From contig NZ_PDIZ01000001.1 of the NCBI RefSeq assembly GCF_002563635.1, forward strand, positions 1,984,001 through 2,048,000: a DNA stretch of 64,000 nucleotides. Direction: 5' to 3'. A model generated the notes under the pieces. It was not told the DNA's origin, ran no database searches, and saw only the letters and a program-made list of their open reading frames with translations. Of the stretch, positions 50,951-62,594 are shown in pieces. The translations under genes and the position numbers were made by a program. The stretch comes from Bacillus sp. es.036. Its GTDB lineage: Bacteria > Bacillota > Bacilli > Bacillales > Guptibacillaceae. Each line of letters starts with the position of its first letter. The first letter of the stretch is position 1.

Positions 50951-52078
50951 ATGTCAAATAACCATTACGATACGCTACTTGTTCAACTAGGTAATAAATC
51001 AGATCCACAAACTGGAGCTGTAAATCCTCCTGTTTATTTTTCCACTTCCTATAGGCATGAAGGAATTGGCCAATCAACAGGGTTTGATTATTCAAGAACA
51101 AAAAACCCTACTCGTTCGATTCTGGAGTCTGCAGTAAATGAACTCGAACATGGTGACCAGGGCTTCGCATTTAGTTCCGGCATGGCTGCCATCCAATCAA
51201 TTATATCTTTATTTAAAACCAGAGATCATATACTCGTTTCAGATGACCTATATGGTGGCACATATCGATTATTTGCTCACGCAGAAAAGCATTTCAACTT
51301 ATCATTCACCTATTTTGACAGCCAAAATATTGATAGCATCGCACCATTAATAACTCCGTTTACTAGGGCAATCTTTATCGAAAACCCTTCAAACCCCCTA
51401 ATGAAGTTAACCGATGTTGAAGAGATTGTGACGATTGCCAAGACATACAATTTATTGTCAATCGTAGACAATACGTTATTCACCCCTCTTCTACAAAACC
51501 CCCTTTTACTAGGGGCTGATATTGTTATTCATAGCGCAACGAAATACCTTGGGGGTCACAATGATGTGCTTGCAGGACTTGTCATTGCCAAAGGTGAAAA
51601 GCTCTGTGCTGAGATTGAACAATATCAAAACGGTGCTGGAGCGGTTCTTTCTCCGTTCGACTCCTGGCTCCTCATTCGAGGAATGAAGACATTACCTCTT
51701 CGACTAAAGCAACATGAGGAGAATGCTCGAGCTATCGCAACATACTTAAGAAATCACGACGCAATATCTGACGTCTTCTATCCTGAAAAAGGGGGTATGC
51801 TGTCGTTTCGATTACAGTCTGAAGCATGGGTTGATCCATTTCTAAGGAACTTGAAACTGATTACCTTTGCGGAAAGTCTTGGAGGCGTTGAGAGCTTTAT
51901 TACTTATCCAGCCACACAAACACACGCCGATATCCCAGAAAAGATCAGACTCGAGAAAGGTGTTTGTAATCGACTTCTCAGATTTTCGGTAGGAATTGAA
52001 CAAATCAACGATTTAGTGAAAGATTTGGATCAAACACTAGCAACTTTCATAGAGGATGGTGTGCGACATGACTACTAA
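50951..52078 (+). CDS. metI: Cystathionine gamma-synthase / O-acylhomoserine thiol-lyase MetI
   Basis: PLP enzyme that joins activated homoserine with cysteine (or sulfide). 375 residues from ATG 50951 behind aaaggaga. The Cys/Met-PP family blocks are DYSRTKNPTR, SSGMAAI, DDLYGGTYRLF, ENPSNPL, DNTLFTPLLQNP and the PLP lysine in IHSATKYLGGHNDV. First gene behind the S-box; overlaps metC by 11 bases. Confidence 0.94.
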   Translation: MSNNHYDTLLVQLGNKSDPQTGAVNPPVYFSTSYRHEGIGQSTGFDYSRTKNPTRSILESAVNELEHGDQGFAFSSGMAAIQSIISLFKTRDHILVSDDLYGGTYRLFAHAEKHFNLSFTYFDSQNIDSIAPLITPFTRAIFIENPSNPLMKLTDVEEIVTIAKTYNLLSIVDNTLFTPLLQNPLLLGADIVIHSATKYLGGHNDVLAGLVIAKGEKLCAEIEQYQNGAGAVLSPFDSWLLIRGMKTLPLRLKQHEENARAIATYLRNHDAISDVFYPEKGGMLSFRLQSEAWVDPFLRNLKLITFAESLGGVESFITYPATQTHADIPEKIRLEKGVCNRLLRFSVGIEQINDLVKDLDQTLATFIEDGVRHDY

Positions 52079-53261
52079 TTCATATACATTTCAAACAAAA
52101 CTTCTTCACAACGATCATAAATTTGATAAAAGCACTGGTGCTGTCAGTGTTCCAATTCAACAAGCATCTACCTTTCATCAATTGGATTTTGATCATCCAG
52201 GAAAATATGATTATAGCCGCTCTGGTAACCCTACCCGTGAAGCTCTAGAAGAAACGATTGCAGACCTTGAAGGTGGCGTTAGGGGGTTTGCATTTGCTTC
52301 TGGTATGGCTGCTATCGCTACTTCTTTTATGCTCCTTTCACAAAATGACCATGTTTTGATTTCAGAAGATGTTTATGGCGGGACTTATCGGATGATACAC
52401 GATGTTCTCTGCAGATTTGGAATTAGTCATACTTTTGTAGATATGACTGATTTAAATAAAGTTGCGAACGGGATTCAATCCAATACAAAAGTGATCTACA
52501 TCGAGACACCTTCTAACCCATTGCTCAAAGTGACTGATATTCAAGCCGTCGTTAAGTTAGCGAAAGCGAATCAATGTCTAACATTCGTTGATAACACTTT
52601 TATGACGCCTGCCCTCCAAAGACCACTGGACTTCGGCGCGGATATCGTTCTTCATAGTGCAACAAAATTTATTGCCGGACATAGCGATGTTGTTGCAGGT
52701 CTTGCCGCAGTTAAAAATGAAAAGCTGGGTGAAAACCTTGCTTTTTTGCAAAACTCTTTCGGATCCATTTTAAGTGCTCATGATTCCTGGTTAGTTCTTC
52801 GCGGATTAAAAACATTACATTGTCGGCTCGAGCAATCTTCAAGATCGGCTTTCCGGCTTGCTCATGCACTCCTTAAAGAGCCGCTTGTAGAAGAAGTTTA
52901 TTATCCTGGATTCTCTTTCCATCAAGGCCATTCGACTCACCTTTACCAGGCAGCAGGTCCTGGGGCTGTTCTTTCTTTTCGACTACCTGATGAAAACGCG
53001 ATTCGGTTGTTTACAAAGAACGTGCAACTTCCAGTTTACGCTGTTAGTCTTGGTGCGGTTGAATCGATTCTCTCTTATCCAGCGAGAATGTCTCATGCAT
53101 CAATGTCAGCTGCCGAACGAAACAAGCGTGGCATCACAGATGGCTTGTTACGCTTATCTGTTGGTCTTGAAAATGCTGAAGACTTGCTTCAAGACTTTAA
53201 ACAAGGATTTGCTGCCATTACTAAACTTTACGCTCCTACAGCCGGAGGTGCTAAAGGATGA
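52068..53261 (+). CDS. metC: Cystathionine beta-lyase MetC
   Basis: PLP enzyme cleaving cystathionine to homocysteine, pyruvate and ammonia. 397 residues from ATG 52068 ([16 protein letters not shown]). It shares the family blocks [46 protein letters not shown] and the PLP lysine in [17 protein letters not shown]. It overlaps metI by 11 bases and yitJ by 4. The pairing metI-metC is as in B. subtilis. Confidence 0.94.
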   Translation: MTTNSYTFQTKLLHNDHKFDKSTGAVSVPIQQASTFHQLDFDHPGKYDYSRSGNPTREALEETIADLEGGVRGFAFASGMAAIATSFMLLSQNDHVLISEDVYGGTYRMIHDVLCRFGISHTFVDMTDLNKVANGIQSNTKVIYIETPSNPLLKVTDIQAVVKLAKANQCLTFVDNTFMTPALQRPLDFGADIVLHSATKFIAGHSDVVAGLAAVKNEKLGENLAFLQNSFGSILSAHDSWLVLRGLKTLHCRLEQSSRSAFRLAHALLKEPLVEEVYYPGFSFHQGHSTHLYQAAGPGAVLSFRLPDENAIRLFTKNVQLPVYAVSLGAVESILSYPARMSHASMSAAERNKRGITDGLLRLSVGLENAEDLLQDFKQGFAAITKLYAPTAGGAKG

Positions 53262-55114
53262 GCTTACTTGAAGATCTCGAGCACAAAATTTTGATTGGTG
53301 ACGGTGCGATGGGAACCCTTCTTTATTCATACGGCATCGACCAATGTTTTGAAGCGCTGAATCTTTCACATCCGGATCAAGTATTAAATGTTCACCAAGC
53401 TTATGTTCATGCCGGTTCAGATGTGATTCAAACCAATACGTACGGCGCGAACTATAGCAAGCTATCACGATATGGCCTTGAAGACCTAGTAAAAGAGATC
53501 AATAAAGAAGGCGTTAAACTCGCTCGAAAGGCTGCGACAGACTCTACTTACGTTCTTGGGACAATAGGAGGAATACGAGGAATTAATACACGATCGACGC
53601 CCCTTGATGAAATTAAGCGTAGCTTTAGAGAACAGCTATATTGCCTTCTATTAGAAGGAGTCGATGGTCTTTTATTGGAAACGTATTACGATCTAGAAGA
53701 GATCATAACCGTACTTAAAATAGCTCGAAAGGAAACGGATTTACCTTTAATTGCACAAGTTTCCATGCATGAGCCAGGCATTTTGCAAGATGGCACTTCT
53801 CTTGCTGCTGCCTTAAAACAAATTGAGAATGCCGGAGCTGATGTAACAGGCGTTAACTGCCGACTCGGCCCTTATCATATGATTCAATCATTAGAACAGG
53901 TGCCTCTCTCAGGTCGTTTTCTTTCTGCCTATCCTAACGCGAGTTTACCTGAATATGAAGAGGGGCGTCTTGTTTATCCTACCGCGCAAGACTATTTCAA
54001 ACAAAGTGCAGAAACCCTACGTCAACAAGGCGTTAGACTTATTGGTGGTTGTTGTGGAACAACTCCTGAGCATATAGCTGCTGCAGCTAATGCACTAAAG
54101 GGTTTAAAACCAATTACAACGAAAGAAGTAACCGTTAACGAAAAAGAGGCTAGGATCATCGATTTTGAGGAAGAAAGGCTGCCTCACTTACATGAAATAG
54201 CAAGAAAACAGCGATCTGTTATCGTTGAGCTCGACCCTCCAAAGAAATTATCGATTGATAAATATCTTGAGGGAACAAAGGCGCTACAAGAAGTTGGCGT
54301 TGATGCGATTACGCTGGCTGATAACTCTCTTGCCTCACCGCGAATTTGCAATACCGCCATGGCTTCTACGATTAAAGCTCAGCATAATGTTCGACCACTT
54401 GTTCATGTTGCCTGTCGTGATCGGAATTTAATTGGCTTACAATCCCATTTAATGGGGCTTCATACACTTGGAATTAATCAAGTTCTTGCCGTAACAGGTG
54501 ACCCTACTAAAATCGGCGATTTCCCTGGCGCTACTTCGGTTTACGACGTCTCATCATTTGACCTAATTCGTTTAATGAAACAATTTAATCAAGGACGTTC
54601 TTATTCTGGTAAATCACTTGGAATTAAAACCTCATTTTCAATAGCAGCCGCCTTTAATCCGAATGTACGCCATTTAGATCGAGCTGTCGAACGCCTTGAA
54701 AAAAAACAGCAGTGTGGAGCGGATTACTTTATAAGTCAACCCATTTACAACGAAGAACAGTTACTAGAAGTCTATGAAGCGACGAAACATTTAACTTGTC
54801 CCATTTACATTGGGATCATGCCACTTACAAGCTACCGAAATGCTGAATTTCTCCATAATGAAGTACCGGGAATTAAACTATCCGATTCCATACGCAATCG
54901 TATGTTACACGCTACAGATTCAACGCAATCAATTGAAGCAGGGCTTGCAATCGCGAAGTCGTTAATTGATGCTGCTTTTGATTTGTTTAATGGGATTTAT
55001 TTAATCACCCCCTTCTTGCGTTATGAATTAACAGTAGAATTAACGCGATACATTAACGAGAAAACTCGCCTTGAAGAAGAAAGGAAGAATCGAAATGGCC
55101 TACACCTCATTTGA
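53258..55114 (+). CDS. yitJ: Bifunctional homocysteine S-methyltransferase / methylenetetrahydrofolate reductase YitJ
   Basis: 618 residues in two domains. The N-terminal homocysteine methyltransferase (about 1-290) has [12 protein letters not shown], zinc Cys in VNCRLGPY and [10 protein letters not shown]. The C-terminal MTHFR (about 315-600) has [26 protein letters not shown] and DYFISQPIY. It supplies 5-methyl-THF and can methylate homocysteine. Starts as ATGA within metC. The S-box and metH context strongly support the role. Confidence 0.95.
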   Translation: MSLLEDLEHKILIGDGAMGTLLYSYGIDQCFEALNLSHPDQVLNVHQAYVHAGSDVIQTNTYGANYSKLSRYGLEDLVKEINKEGVKLARKAATDSTYVLGTIGGIRGINTRSTPLDEIKRSFREQLYCLLLEGVDGLLLETYYDLEEIITVLKIARKETDLPLIAQVSMHEPGILQDGTSLAAALKQIENAGADVTGVNCRLGPYHMIQSLEQVPLSGRFLSAYPNASLPEYEEGRLVYPTAQDYFKQSAETLRQQGVRLIGGCCGTTPEHIAAAANALKGLKPITTKEVTVNEKEARIIDFEEERLPHLHEIARKQRSVIVELDPPKKLSIDKYLEGTKALQEVGVDAITLADNSLASPRICNTAMASTIKAQHNVRPLVHVACRDRNLIGLQSHLMGLHTLGINQVLAVTGDPTKIGDFPGATSVYDVSSFDLIRLMKQFNQGRSYSGKSLGIKTSFSIAAAFNPNVRHLDRAVERLEKKQQCGADYFISQPIYNEEQLLEVYEATKHLTCPIYIGIMPLTSYRNAEFLHNEVPGIKLSDSIRNRMLHATDSTQSIEAGLAIAKSLIDAAFDLFNGIYLITPFLRYELTVELTRYINEKTRLEEERKNRNGLHLI

Positions 55115-58100
55115 AGATCTACTTACGAAGAGACTCCTTGTTCTTGATGGAGCTATGGGAACAATGATTCAACAGGCTAATCTGACAGCTACTGATTTTG
55201 GTGGTGAAGACTATGAAGGCTGTAATGAATACTTATCCTTAACTAGGCCAGAGCTTATCTCCTCTATCCATGAAGAGTACTTAGCTAGCGGAGCAGATAT
55301 TATTGAGACGAACACCTTTGGAGCAACAGATCTTGTCTTAGATGAATATGATCTCGGTCATCTTGCGGAAAAGCTAAACTACACCTCTGCAAGGCTTGCA
55401 AAGGAGGCTACTGCTAAATTAACTACGCCAGATAAACCACGTTTTGTTGCAGGCGCCATGGGGCCAACTACCAAAACATTATCCGTCACGGGCGGAACGA
55501 CTTTTGAATCACTTTCTAACTCATATGCCATTCAGGCTAGAGGCTTACTTAACGGAGGCGTGGATCTTCTATTAATTGAAACCAGTCAGGATATGCTTAA
55601 CGTAAAAGCTGCTTATATTGGTATTTCGAAAGTATTTCAGGAATTGGGGATGACCGTTCCTTTAATGATCTCGGGGACTATTGAACCGATGGGCACAACA
55701 CTCGCTGGTCAAAGTATTGAGGCATTTTATTTATCGCTTGAACATATGAATCCAGCAGTCGTTGGACTAAATTGTGCAACAGGACCAGAGTTTATGAGAG
55801 ATCACCTCCGCTCCCTTTCTGATCTTGCCACAACTTCAGTAAGCTGCTATCCCAATGCTGGTCTTCCTGACGAAGAAGGAAATTATCACGAAACGCCTGA
55901 AAGCTTAGCAGCTAAAATTCACGGATTTGTAGAAAAAGGTTGGCTTAACGTTGTCGGTGGCTGTTGCGGAACAACTCCTGCTCATATAAAAGCCATTTCA
56001 GAAGCTATAAAAGGACTACACCCGCGAAAAGCTCCTGTGAGTCATCCTCACGCTGTTTCTGGAATTGAACCATTTATATACGATGATAGCACTAGACCTA
56101 TACTCGTTGGAGAACGAACAAACGTCATTGGATCGCGTAAGTTCAAACGTCTTATAGCAGAGGAGAAATTTGAAGAAGCGTCTGAAATTGCGCGTTCACA
56201 AGTAAAAAAAGGTGCACAGGTGATCGACATTTGCCTAGCAAATCCAGATAGTGATGAACTTAGAGATATTGAGAATTTTATGAAATATGTTGTAAACAAG
56301 GTTAAAACCCCTCTTATCATCGATTCTACTGATGATGCAGTTATCGAAAAAGCCCTCTCTTATTCACAAGGGAAAGCGATCATTAATTCCATTAATCTTG
56401 AAGATGGTGAAGAACGCTTTGAAGCTGTCGTTCCTCTTATTTATAAGTACGGCGCTGCCATTGTCGTTGGTACAATTGACGAAACCGGCATGGCGATTAC
56501 AGCAGAACGTAAGCTCGAAATCGCGAAACGCTCCCATGACTTACTCGTTTCAAAATACGGCCTTAACGCATCTGATATTATATTTGACCCTCTTGTTTTC
56601 CCAATCGGTACAGGTGATGAACAATACATTGGCTCAGCTTCCGAAACCATCGAGGGGATCAGACTCATTAAATCGCAATTGCCAGATTGTCAGACAATCC
56701 TCGGGATAAGTAACGTCTCTTTTGGTCTTCCTCCAGTAGGGAGAGAAGTACTAAACGCTGCCTACTTGTATCACTGTACAAAAGCCGGATTAGATTATGC
56801 AATCGTGAACACAGAAAAGCTGGAAAGATACGCTTCTATTTCTGATAAAGAAGTCCAGCTTGCCGACAACCTCCTTTTTCAAACAAATGATCAGACATTA
56901 GCAGATTTCACTGCATTCTATCGAGGTAAAAAGAAAGAAAGTAAAGTGCAAACTTCCACGCTCACACTGCAAGAACGTCTAGCTTTATATGTCGTCGAAG
57001 GCACCAAAGAAGGACTTCTACCAGATTTAGAAAAAGCCTTAATTGAATATCATGCGCCGCTTCAAATCATTAATGGACCATTAATGAAGGGGATGGCAGA
57101 GGTTGGGAAATTATTTAATGATAATCAATTAATTGTCGCAGAAGTACTTCAAAGTGCCGAAGTCATGAAGGCTTCTGTCGCTTTCCTTGAACCTCATATG
57201 GAAAAAGAAGATTCTTCTAGTTCTAAAGGAAAAGTACTTTTAGCGACTGTAAAAGGTGATGTGCACGACATTGGCAAGAACCTTGTCGAAATTATTTTAA
57301 GTAATAATGGTTTTGAAGTCGTTGATCTTGGCATTAAGGTTACTCCAACAGACCTTATTAAACAGGTTCAAGACCACCAGCCAGACTTTGTCGGTCTTTC
57401 TGGACTACTTGTTAAATCTGCTCAGCAAATGGTATTGACTGCTCAAGATATGAAGCAAGCTAAAATCTCGATACCCATTATGGTAGGTGGTGCCGCCTTA
57501 TCGCGAAAATTTACTGACAATAAAATTTCAGCTGAATATGACGGACCTGTTTTCTATGCAAAAGACGCTATGGAGGGATTAGCCCTTTCAAATCAGTTAA
57601 GTAACGAAGAAGAAAAAAGAAAACTCGTACAAGAACATGCGATCAAAAAAGCTTCTTCTGAATTGCAACCAAAAACGATTTCAAACGGCGGAACAGCAGT
57701 TGCGATTAAACCAGTTTCTACTGTTTCGACTGATGTACGAGTTTATCAACCGTATGATCTAGAGCCTCATATTTTAAGAAACTACTCGGTTGCTCACATC
57801 GAACCATACATCAACATGCAAATGCTAATCGGTCATCATCTAGGCCTTAAAGGAAAAGTATCAAGACTACTTGCAGAAAAAAACGAGAAAGCCGTGCATT
57901 TAAAAGAAGTGGTAGATCACCTTTTAACACGAGCCAAGATTGAAAGTTGGATACAACCTTCAGCTAAATATCAGTTCTTCCCAGCACAATCTGATGGAAA
58001 TGATGTTATCATTTACTCTCCTAATGATCATCAAACGATCATTGAACGATTTTCATTTCCTCGTCAACAAAAAGAACCTTTCTTGTGTCTTGCAGATTAC

Positions 58101-58538
58101 CTTCGTTCAGTATCTAGTGGCGAGATGGACTATGTTGGATTTTTTGCAGTTACAGCAGGAAAAGGCATTCGAGAACGTTCAGTAGAGTTAAAAAATCAAG
58201 GGAGTTATCTCGAAAGTCATGCTTTACAAGCCCTTGCGCTTGAAACTGCTGAAGGTCTTGCCGAACACGTTCATCAATTGATGCGTGATAAATGGGGGTT
58301 CCCTGATCCAACGGATTTCACAATGCAAAATCGCTTTTCGGCTAAATACCAGGGACAGCGCTTTTCTTTTGGCTACCCCGCTTGCCCTGAGCTTGACGAC
58401 CAGAAAAAACTTTTTAAACTTATCCAACCTGAAGATATTGGGGTAGAACTCACAGATGGCTGTATGATGGAACCAGAAGCTTCTGTTACTGCGATGGTTT
58501 TCGCGCACCCTGAAGGAAGATATTTTAATGTTTTATAA
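55095..58538 (+). CDS. metH: Cobalamin-dependent methionine synthase
   Basis: 1147 residues from ATG 55095 behind aaaggaag. Domains in order: homocysteine-binding (about 1-320; [28 protein letters not shown]), 5-methyl-THF binding (about 340-600; [13 protein letters not shown]), cobalamin cap and B12-binding (about 630-860; GDVHDIGKN with the lower-axial His), and the SAM-dependent activation domain at the end. Makes methionine from homocysteine. It needs B12, so the cell must import or make cobalamin; MetE is not seen here. Last gene of the S-box operon. Confidence 0.96.
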   Translation: MAYTSFEDLLTKRLLVLDGAMGTMIQQANLTATDFGGEDYEGCNEYLSLTRPELISSIHEEYLASGADIIETNTFGATDLVLDEYDLGHLAEKLNYTSARLAKEATAKLTTPDKPRFVAGAMGPTTKTLSVTGGTTFESLSNSYAIQARGLLNGGVDLLLIETSQDMLNVKAAYIGISKVFQELGMTVPLMISGTIEPMGTTLAGQSIEAFYLSLEHMNPAVVGLNCATGPEFMRDHLRSLSDLATTSVSCYPNAGLPDEEGNYHETPESLAAKIHGFVEKGWLNVVGGCCGTTPAHIKAISEAIKGLHPRKAPVSHPHAVSGIEPFIYDDSTRPILVGERTNVIGSRKFKRLIAEEKFEEASEIARSQVKKGAQVIDICLANPDSDELRDIENFMKYVVNKVKTPLIIDSTDDAVIEKALSYSQGKAIINSINLEDGEERFEAVVPLIYKYGAAIVVGTIDETGMAITAERKLEIAKRSHDLLVSKYGLNASDIIFDPLVFPIGTGDEQYIGSASETIEGIRLIKSQLPDCQTILGISNVSFGLPPVGREVLNAAYLYHCTKAGLDYAIVNTEKLERYASISDKEVQLADNLLFQTNDQTLADFTAFYRGKKKESKVQTSTLTLQERLALYVVEGTKEGLLPDLEKALIEYHAPLQIINGPLMKGMAEVGKLFNDNQLIVAEVLQSAEVMKASVAFLEPHMEKEDSSSSKGKVLLATVKGDVHDIGKNLVEIILSNNGFEVVDLGIKVTPTDLIKQVQDHQPDFVGLSGLLVKSAQQMVLTAQDMKQAKISIPIMVGGAALSRKFTDNKISAEYDGPVFYAKDAMEGLALSNQLSNEEEKRKLVQEHAIKKASSELQPKTISNGGTAVAIKPVSTVSTDVRVYQPYDLEPHILRNYSVAHIEPYINMQMLIGHHLGLKGKVSRLLAEKNEKAVHLKEVVDHLLTRAKIESWIQPSAKYQFFPAQSDGNDVIIYSPNDHQTIIERFSFPRQQKEPFLCLADYLRSVSSGEMDYVGFFAVTAGKGIRERSVELKNQGSYLESHALQALALETAEGLAEHVHQLMRDKWGFPDPTDFTMQNRFSAKYQGQRFSFGYPACPELDDQKKLFKLIQPEDIGVELTDGCMMEPEASVTAMVFAHPEGRYFNVL

Positions 58539-58543
58539 GACGT

Positions 58544-58571
58544 AAAAAGAGGAGCCTGGGCTCCTCTTTTT
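58544..58571. terminator. Shared terminator between metH and sirC
   Basis: Perfect 12-bp stem aaaaagaggagc/gctcctcttttt around ctgg, with A/T runs on both strands. It can end both the methionine operon and the convergent cys operon. Confidence 0.9.
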
Positions 58572-58628
58572 CACTTCTTATTACATGATTAATACCATCC
58601 TGACAAACCAATTATGTAAAAGTCTAGA

Positions 58629-59210
58629 CTAGTCAATTTCAAGTGGTTCGGTTAATGCATGATTCATAACTTTTTCCAATACTTTCTTCTTTTCACTTTC
58701 GCTTATGTTTTCGCTCTTTATGGCCAACCGCTTTTCATATAAATACTCCAAACGTTTGCTATATGACTCATCATACTTAGAAGAGAGATCATCTCGGATT
58801 TTTCTTGCGAGCAGAGGACTCGCTCCACCTGTAAAAACAGAAATAATTAATCTCCCTCGCTTAAGCGTAGCAGGTAAAGATACGTTCCCTCGATCAGCCT
58901 GGTGAGAAGCATTGACTAGCTGATGATCTCCCACTTGATTAATGACAAATTCATTCACTTCAAACGAGTTTGTCGCTACAATAATCAAAAATGCGTCTTG
59001 TAAATCACTTCCTCTAACTTCTCGTTCAACGAAAGTGATAGTGTCAAAATCCACAAAATTTTTGATCTCTTCATTAATTTCAGGACTAACCACTGTAAGA
59101 ATAGCACCGCACCCAAGTAACCCTTTAAGCTTTCTCAGTGCGATACGACCTCCGCCAACTATAACGATTCTTTTTTCTGTCAAGTTTAGAGAAACAGGAT
59201 ATTCGCTCAT
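58629..59210 (-). CDS. sirC: Precorrin-2 dehydrogenase SirC (YlnF)
   Basis: Oxidises precorrin-2 to sirohydrochlorin with NAD, for siroheme. 193 residues. N-terminal Rossmann motif IVIVGGGRIALRKLKGLL, then VATNSFEVNEFV, NASHQADRGNVSLPATLKRG and STGGASPLLAR-like SVFTGGASPLLARKIR. It overlaps sirB by 4 bases. Unlike CysG, no ferrochelatase or methyltransferase domain is fused; those are separate genes upstream. Confidence 0.92.
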   Translation of the reverse strand: MSEYPVSLNLTEKRIVIVGGGRIALRKLKGLLGCGAILTVVSPEINEEIKNFVDFDTITFVEREVRGSDLQDAFLIIVATNSFEVNEFVINQVGDHQLVNASHQADRGNVSLPATLKRGRLIISVFTGGASPLLARKIRDDLSSKYDESYSKRLEYLYEKRLAIKSENISESEKKKVLEKVMNHALTEPLEID

Positions 59211-59956
59211 CCGCTTCCTCCCTCAAATCCTTCTACAACCCTTTCTTTCAATACATCTATCAATAATTTGTGGTAGCCAAGATAGTGACAAAGATAAAAA
59301 TCTGGACCACCTTTTTCTAGCCTGCTTATTTTTTGTTCCATTTCTTTCATTAGTATACCTGTAAATAAAAGGTAAGGAATAACAAAAACCTGACTATTGT
59401 TGTCTGATTGAGCCTGTTTAATCCCCTCATCAAAGGTTGGGTTCGCTGCTGCAAGATAGCACACAGACACTTTTTGAAACGGTATCTTCTCAAGTATTCG
59501 ATTTGCGATTTGATCTAAATCGCTTAGTGTATCAGGATCACTACTTCCCCTCCCCACGAGAAGCGCACTAGCATCCTTTCTGAGGGAGGCATTCGTTTCC
59601 ATTACTCTTTCTTCAATGACAGAGATCAACTTATCATGGATACCGAGTGGACGTCCTATGTGAAAAGTTACCCACGGGAATTGTTTAGAGACACGCTCTA
59701 CTTCATTCGGAATATCTTTCTTCACATGAGTAGCAGCAAGTAACAAAACCGGTATGACTACAATTTCGAGCGCACCCTTTTTGACGCATGCGGTGATGCC
59801 CCCGAAAATATCAGGCTCTGAAAGCTCAAGAAAACAGGTCTCTTGAATTGGGTACGAAAGTTCTTCTTTACATTTATTAACGAATTCTAAAGCTTGATTT
59901 CTTCCCTCTTTTACGCGGCTACCGTGACAAATATAGAGAACAGCCTTCACTTTCAT
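59207..59956 (-). CDS. sirB: Sirohydrochlorin ferrochelatase SirB (YlnE)
   Basis: Inserts iron into sirohydrochlorin to give siroheme, the cofactor of sulfite reductase. 249 residues of the CbiX type, two similar halves. LYICHGSRVKEGRNQA with the metal His at the start, VIPVLLLAATHVKKDIP, GRGSSDPD and VFVIPYLLFTGILMKEM. Start behind aggaggtg. Confidence 0.93.
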   Translation of the reverse strand: MKVKAVLYICHGSRVKEGRNQALEFVNKCKEELSYPIQETCFLELSEPDIFGGITACVKKGALEIVVIPVLLLAATHVKKDIPNEVERVSKQFPWVTFHIGRPLGIHDKLISVIEERVMETNASLRKDASALLVGRGSSDPDTLSDLDQIANRILEKIPFQKVSVCYLAAANPTFDEGIKQAQSDNNSQVFVIPYLLFTGILMKEMEQKISRLEKGGPDFYLCHYLGYHKLLIDVLKERVVEGFEGGSG

Positions 59957-59963
59957 TCACCTC

Positions 59964-60749
59964 CTATAATGCACTTACGACAGTCTTCGTGGTTTGTTTA
60001 TCTAACGACATTTTTTCAAACCAGTTTAACTTCGCCCTTAAGTTCACAACTTCCCCTACTATAATCATACTCGGATTTTGAATTTCTGCCTTTCTCACAT
60101 CGTCTGTAATTGTTTCAAGAGTTCCTGTAACTGTTTGTTGAGTATGAGTTGTACCCCAATGGACGAGGGCAACTGGGGTCTCCTTCTTCTTGCCATACTT
60201 GCGAAGCATTGAGCATATATACGGTAAGTTTTTCACTCCCATATAGATGGCAAGGGTATCGATTCCCTTTGCGAGGCTCTCCCAGCGTAATTCTTCCTCT
60301 TCACCATCTTTACGATGTCCTGTTACAAACGCAAATGTTGAACTTAAATCGCGATGTGTCACCGGTATGCCAGCATAGGCAGGTGCAGCAATCCCGGAAG
60401 TAATACCAGGTACAATTTCAAACGGAATCCCATGGTTCGAGAGAGCTTCAGCTTCTTCACCTCCTCGCCCGTATACAAAAGGATCTCCTCCTTTTAATCT
60501 TGTCACGACCTTTCCTTTTAGCGCATGCTTCACGAGAAAACGATTAATGGTTTCCTGTTTTAGGGTATGATAGTCTGGTAGCTTTCCACAATAGATAAGC
60601 TCAACGCCTTCCTTGGCGTACTCTAATAATTCTTTGTTAATTAGTCGATCATAAAGGATGACATCTGCTTGCTCAATGCATTTCACACCTTTTACTGTAA
60701 TTAAATCAATGTCACCTGGCCCTGCTCCAACTAGGAAAACTTTCCCCAT
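59964..60749 (-). CDS. sumT: Uroporphyrinogen-III C-methyltransferase SumT (YlnD)
   Basis: Transfers two methyl groups from SAM to uroporphyrinogen III, giving precorrin-2. 261 residues. VFLVGAGPGDIDLITVKG at the N-terminus, LKGGDPFVYGRGGEEAEAL and VPGITSGIAAPAYAGIPVTHR are diagnostic. Start behind gaggagga. First of the three siroheme genes, 51 bases behind cysC. Confidence 0.95.
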   Translation of the reverse strand: MGKVFLVGAGPGDIDLITVKGVKCIEQADVILYDRLINKELLEYAKEGVELIYCGKLPDYHTLKQETINRFLVKHALKGKVVTRLKGGDPFVYGRGGEEAEALSNHGIPFEIVPGITSGIAAPAYAGIPVTHRDLSSTFAFVTGHRKDGEEEELRWESLAKGIDTLAIYMGVKNLPYICSMLRKYGKKKETPVALVHWGTTHTQQTVTGTLETITDDVRKAEIQNPSMIIVGEVVNLRAKLNWFEKMSLDKQTTKTVVSAL

Positions 60750-60800
60750 TTCACTTCCTCCTCGATACGATTTATTTCAATAGACCTTATTTTTTGATAC

Positions 60801-61406
60801 TCATGTTGTGATTAACTGATGATCTACTAGATAAGAAAGAACGATTTCTGCGCACCTCTCTCTTGTTTCATTGTACGTATCAACAATCAATTCAGGATTA
60901 ACAGGCTCTTCATAAGGAGAGGACACCCCTGTAAAGTAAGGGATTTCTCCACTACGAGCTTTTTTATATAGCCCTTTAGGATCTCGAAGCTCACACTCAT
61001 TTAAAGGACACTTTACATACACTTCAATAAACTCATCCTTCAAAAGGAGTTCTCGCACAACCTGTCGATCACTTTGATAGGGAGAAATAAAAGCAGTAAT
61101 TGCAAATTGACCGCTATCAACGAGAAGCTTCGATACCTCTCCAATACGCCTTATATTTTCCTTACGATCTTCTTCTTTGAAACCAAGGTCTTTGTTTAAT
61201 CCCTGTCTGATATTATCTCCGTCAAGTACATAGCTTTGAACGTTTAATTCATGTAGCTTTCGTGATACATCATTCGCTAATGTAGATTTCCCCGACCCTG
61301 ACAATCCTGTAAAGAAGAGAACAGCACTTTTGTGCTGGTTTCTCTTCTGTCTCATTTCTTTCGTTACTACTGTATCGTGCCACGTTAAATTATTGTTTAC
61401 TGTCAT
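60801..61406 (-). CDS. cysC: Adenylyl-sulfate kinase
   Basis: Phosphorylates APS to PAPS. 201 residues from ATG 61406. P-loop FTGLSGSGKSTLAND, LDGDNIRQGLNKDLGF, FISPYQSDR and DPKGLYKKARSGEIPYFTGV are the family marks. The start ATG follows a GTG behind ggaggaga; either could be used. Starts 11 bases after sat. Confidence 0.95.
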   Translation of the reverse strand: MTVNNNLTWHDTVVTKEMRQKRNQHKSAVLFFTGLSGSGKSTLANDVSRKLHELNVQSYVLDGDNIRQGLNKDLGFKEEDRKENIRRIGEVSKLLVDSGQFAITAFISPYQSDRQVVRELLLKDEFIEVYVKCPLNECELRDPKGLYKKARSGEIPYFTGVSSPYEEPVNPELIVDTYNETRERCAEIVLSYLVDHQLITT

Positions 61407-61420
61407 CACGAATCTCCTCC

Positions 61421-62569
61421 TTATGCTTTAACTGCATTTTTGCTCATTCCTTTAATAAGGATCTCAACTACCTCAGGACGACTAAACGTTGCAGGAGGTT
61501 GCTCACCATTTCGTAAAAGCGCCCGTACTTTCGTACCTGATAAAATGACGTGATGTTCCTTACCATGAGGACACGTCTTCGCTGAAGCCATGCTATCGCA
61601 CTTCTTGCAATAGAAACTATGTTCAAAGAAAAGCGGAATGATCCCTAATTCTTCGCTTGTAAACCGACTGAAGATTTTCTGTGCGTCATACGTACCATAA
61701 TAATCACCTACACCAGCATGGTCTCTTCCAACAATAAAATGTGTGCATCCGAAATTTTTACGTACAATTGCATGGAAGATTGCCTCTCTAGGCCCTGCAT
61801 AGCGCATTGCAGCAGGGAAAACTCCAAGATGAACACGATCAGCAGGATAGTAATTTTTAAGTAATACCTCGTAGCTCTCCATGCGGATTTCTGCTGGAAT
61901 GTCATCTGATTTCGTTTCACCTACAAGTGGATTTAAGAAAAGCCCATCCACTGTTTCGAGAGCTGTTTTTTGAATATACTCATGGGCTCGATGAACAGGG
62001 TTTCTCGTTTGAAATCCAACCACTGTCTGCCAACCTTGATCTTCAAAATAAGCTCTCGTTTCAGCTGGATCAAAATGATAACGATCGAACTGACCTTTTT
62101 CACTTCTTTTAATAAGCGAAATAGGTCCACCAATGTATACATTAGGTCGATCATAGACTTTTTTTACGCCCGGATGATCATTATCCTCTGTTAAATAAAC
62201 ATGTTTTGCTTCTACTACCTTATCTGGTTGATAGATCGATTCAACGGTCACAGTACCATATACGGTTCCTTCGCTTATAAGCTTCACTTCATCGCCAAGA
62301 GAGATTTTTTTAGCGACGTTATCGGTTACTGGTAACGTAATGGGAATACTCCACGGCAAACCGTTTTCTAATTTAAGATTATGAACAACTGATGTGTAAT
62401 CACTTTCATTAAGAAAACCGGTTAATGGACTATATGCTCCAGTTCCAATCAATTCCAGATCGCTTAAAGCTGTTTTATCTAATTCTATTTCTTTTTGAAT
62501 TCCTTCTATCTTTTTATCTGGGTTAAAACGATCGATCAGTTTTCCACCATGTGCATGAATTGTTGTCAT
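61421..62569 (-). CDS. sat: Sulfate adenylyltransferase
   Basis: ATP sulfurylase forming APS from sulfate and ATP. 382 residues. [12 protein letters not shown] (HXXH-type nucleotide site), [14 protein letters not shown] and [17 protein letters not shown] are visible. A Cys-rich [16 protein letters not shown] near residue 320 likely binds zinc, as in Bacillus Sat. Start behind ggaggga. Confidence 0.95.
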   Translation of the reverse strand: MTTIHAHGGKLIDRFNPDKKIEGIQKEIELDKTALSDLELIGTGAYSPLTGFLNESDYTSVVHNLKLENGLPWSIPITLPVTDNVAKKISLGDEVKLISEGTVYGTVTVESIYQPDKVVEAKHVYLTEDNDHPGVKKVYDRPNVYIGGPISLIKRSEKGQFDRYHFDPAETRAYFEDQGWQTVVGFQTRNPVHRAHEYIQKTALETVDGLFLNPLVGETKSDDIPAEIRMESYEVLLKNYYPADRVHLGVFPAAMRYAGPREAIFHAIVRKNFGCTHFIVGRDHAGVGDYYGTYDAQKIFSRFTSEELGIIPLFFEHSFYCKKCDSMASAKTCPHGKEHHVILSGTKVRALLRNGEQPPATFSRPEVVEILIKGMSKNAVKA

Positions 62570-62594
62570 AGTAATCCCTCCAAAATAAAATGTT

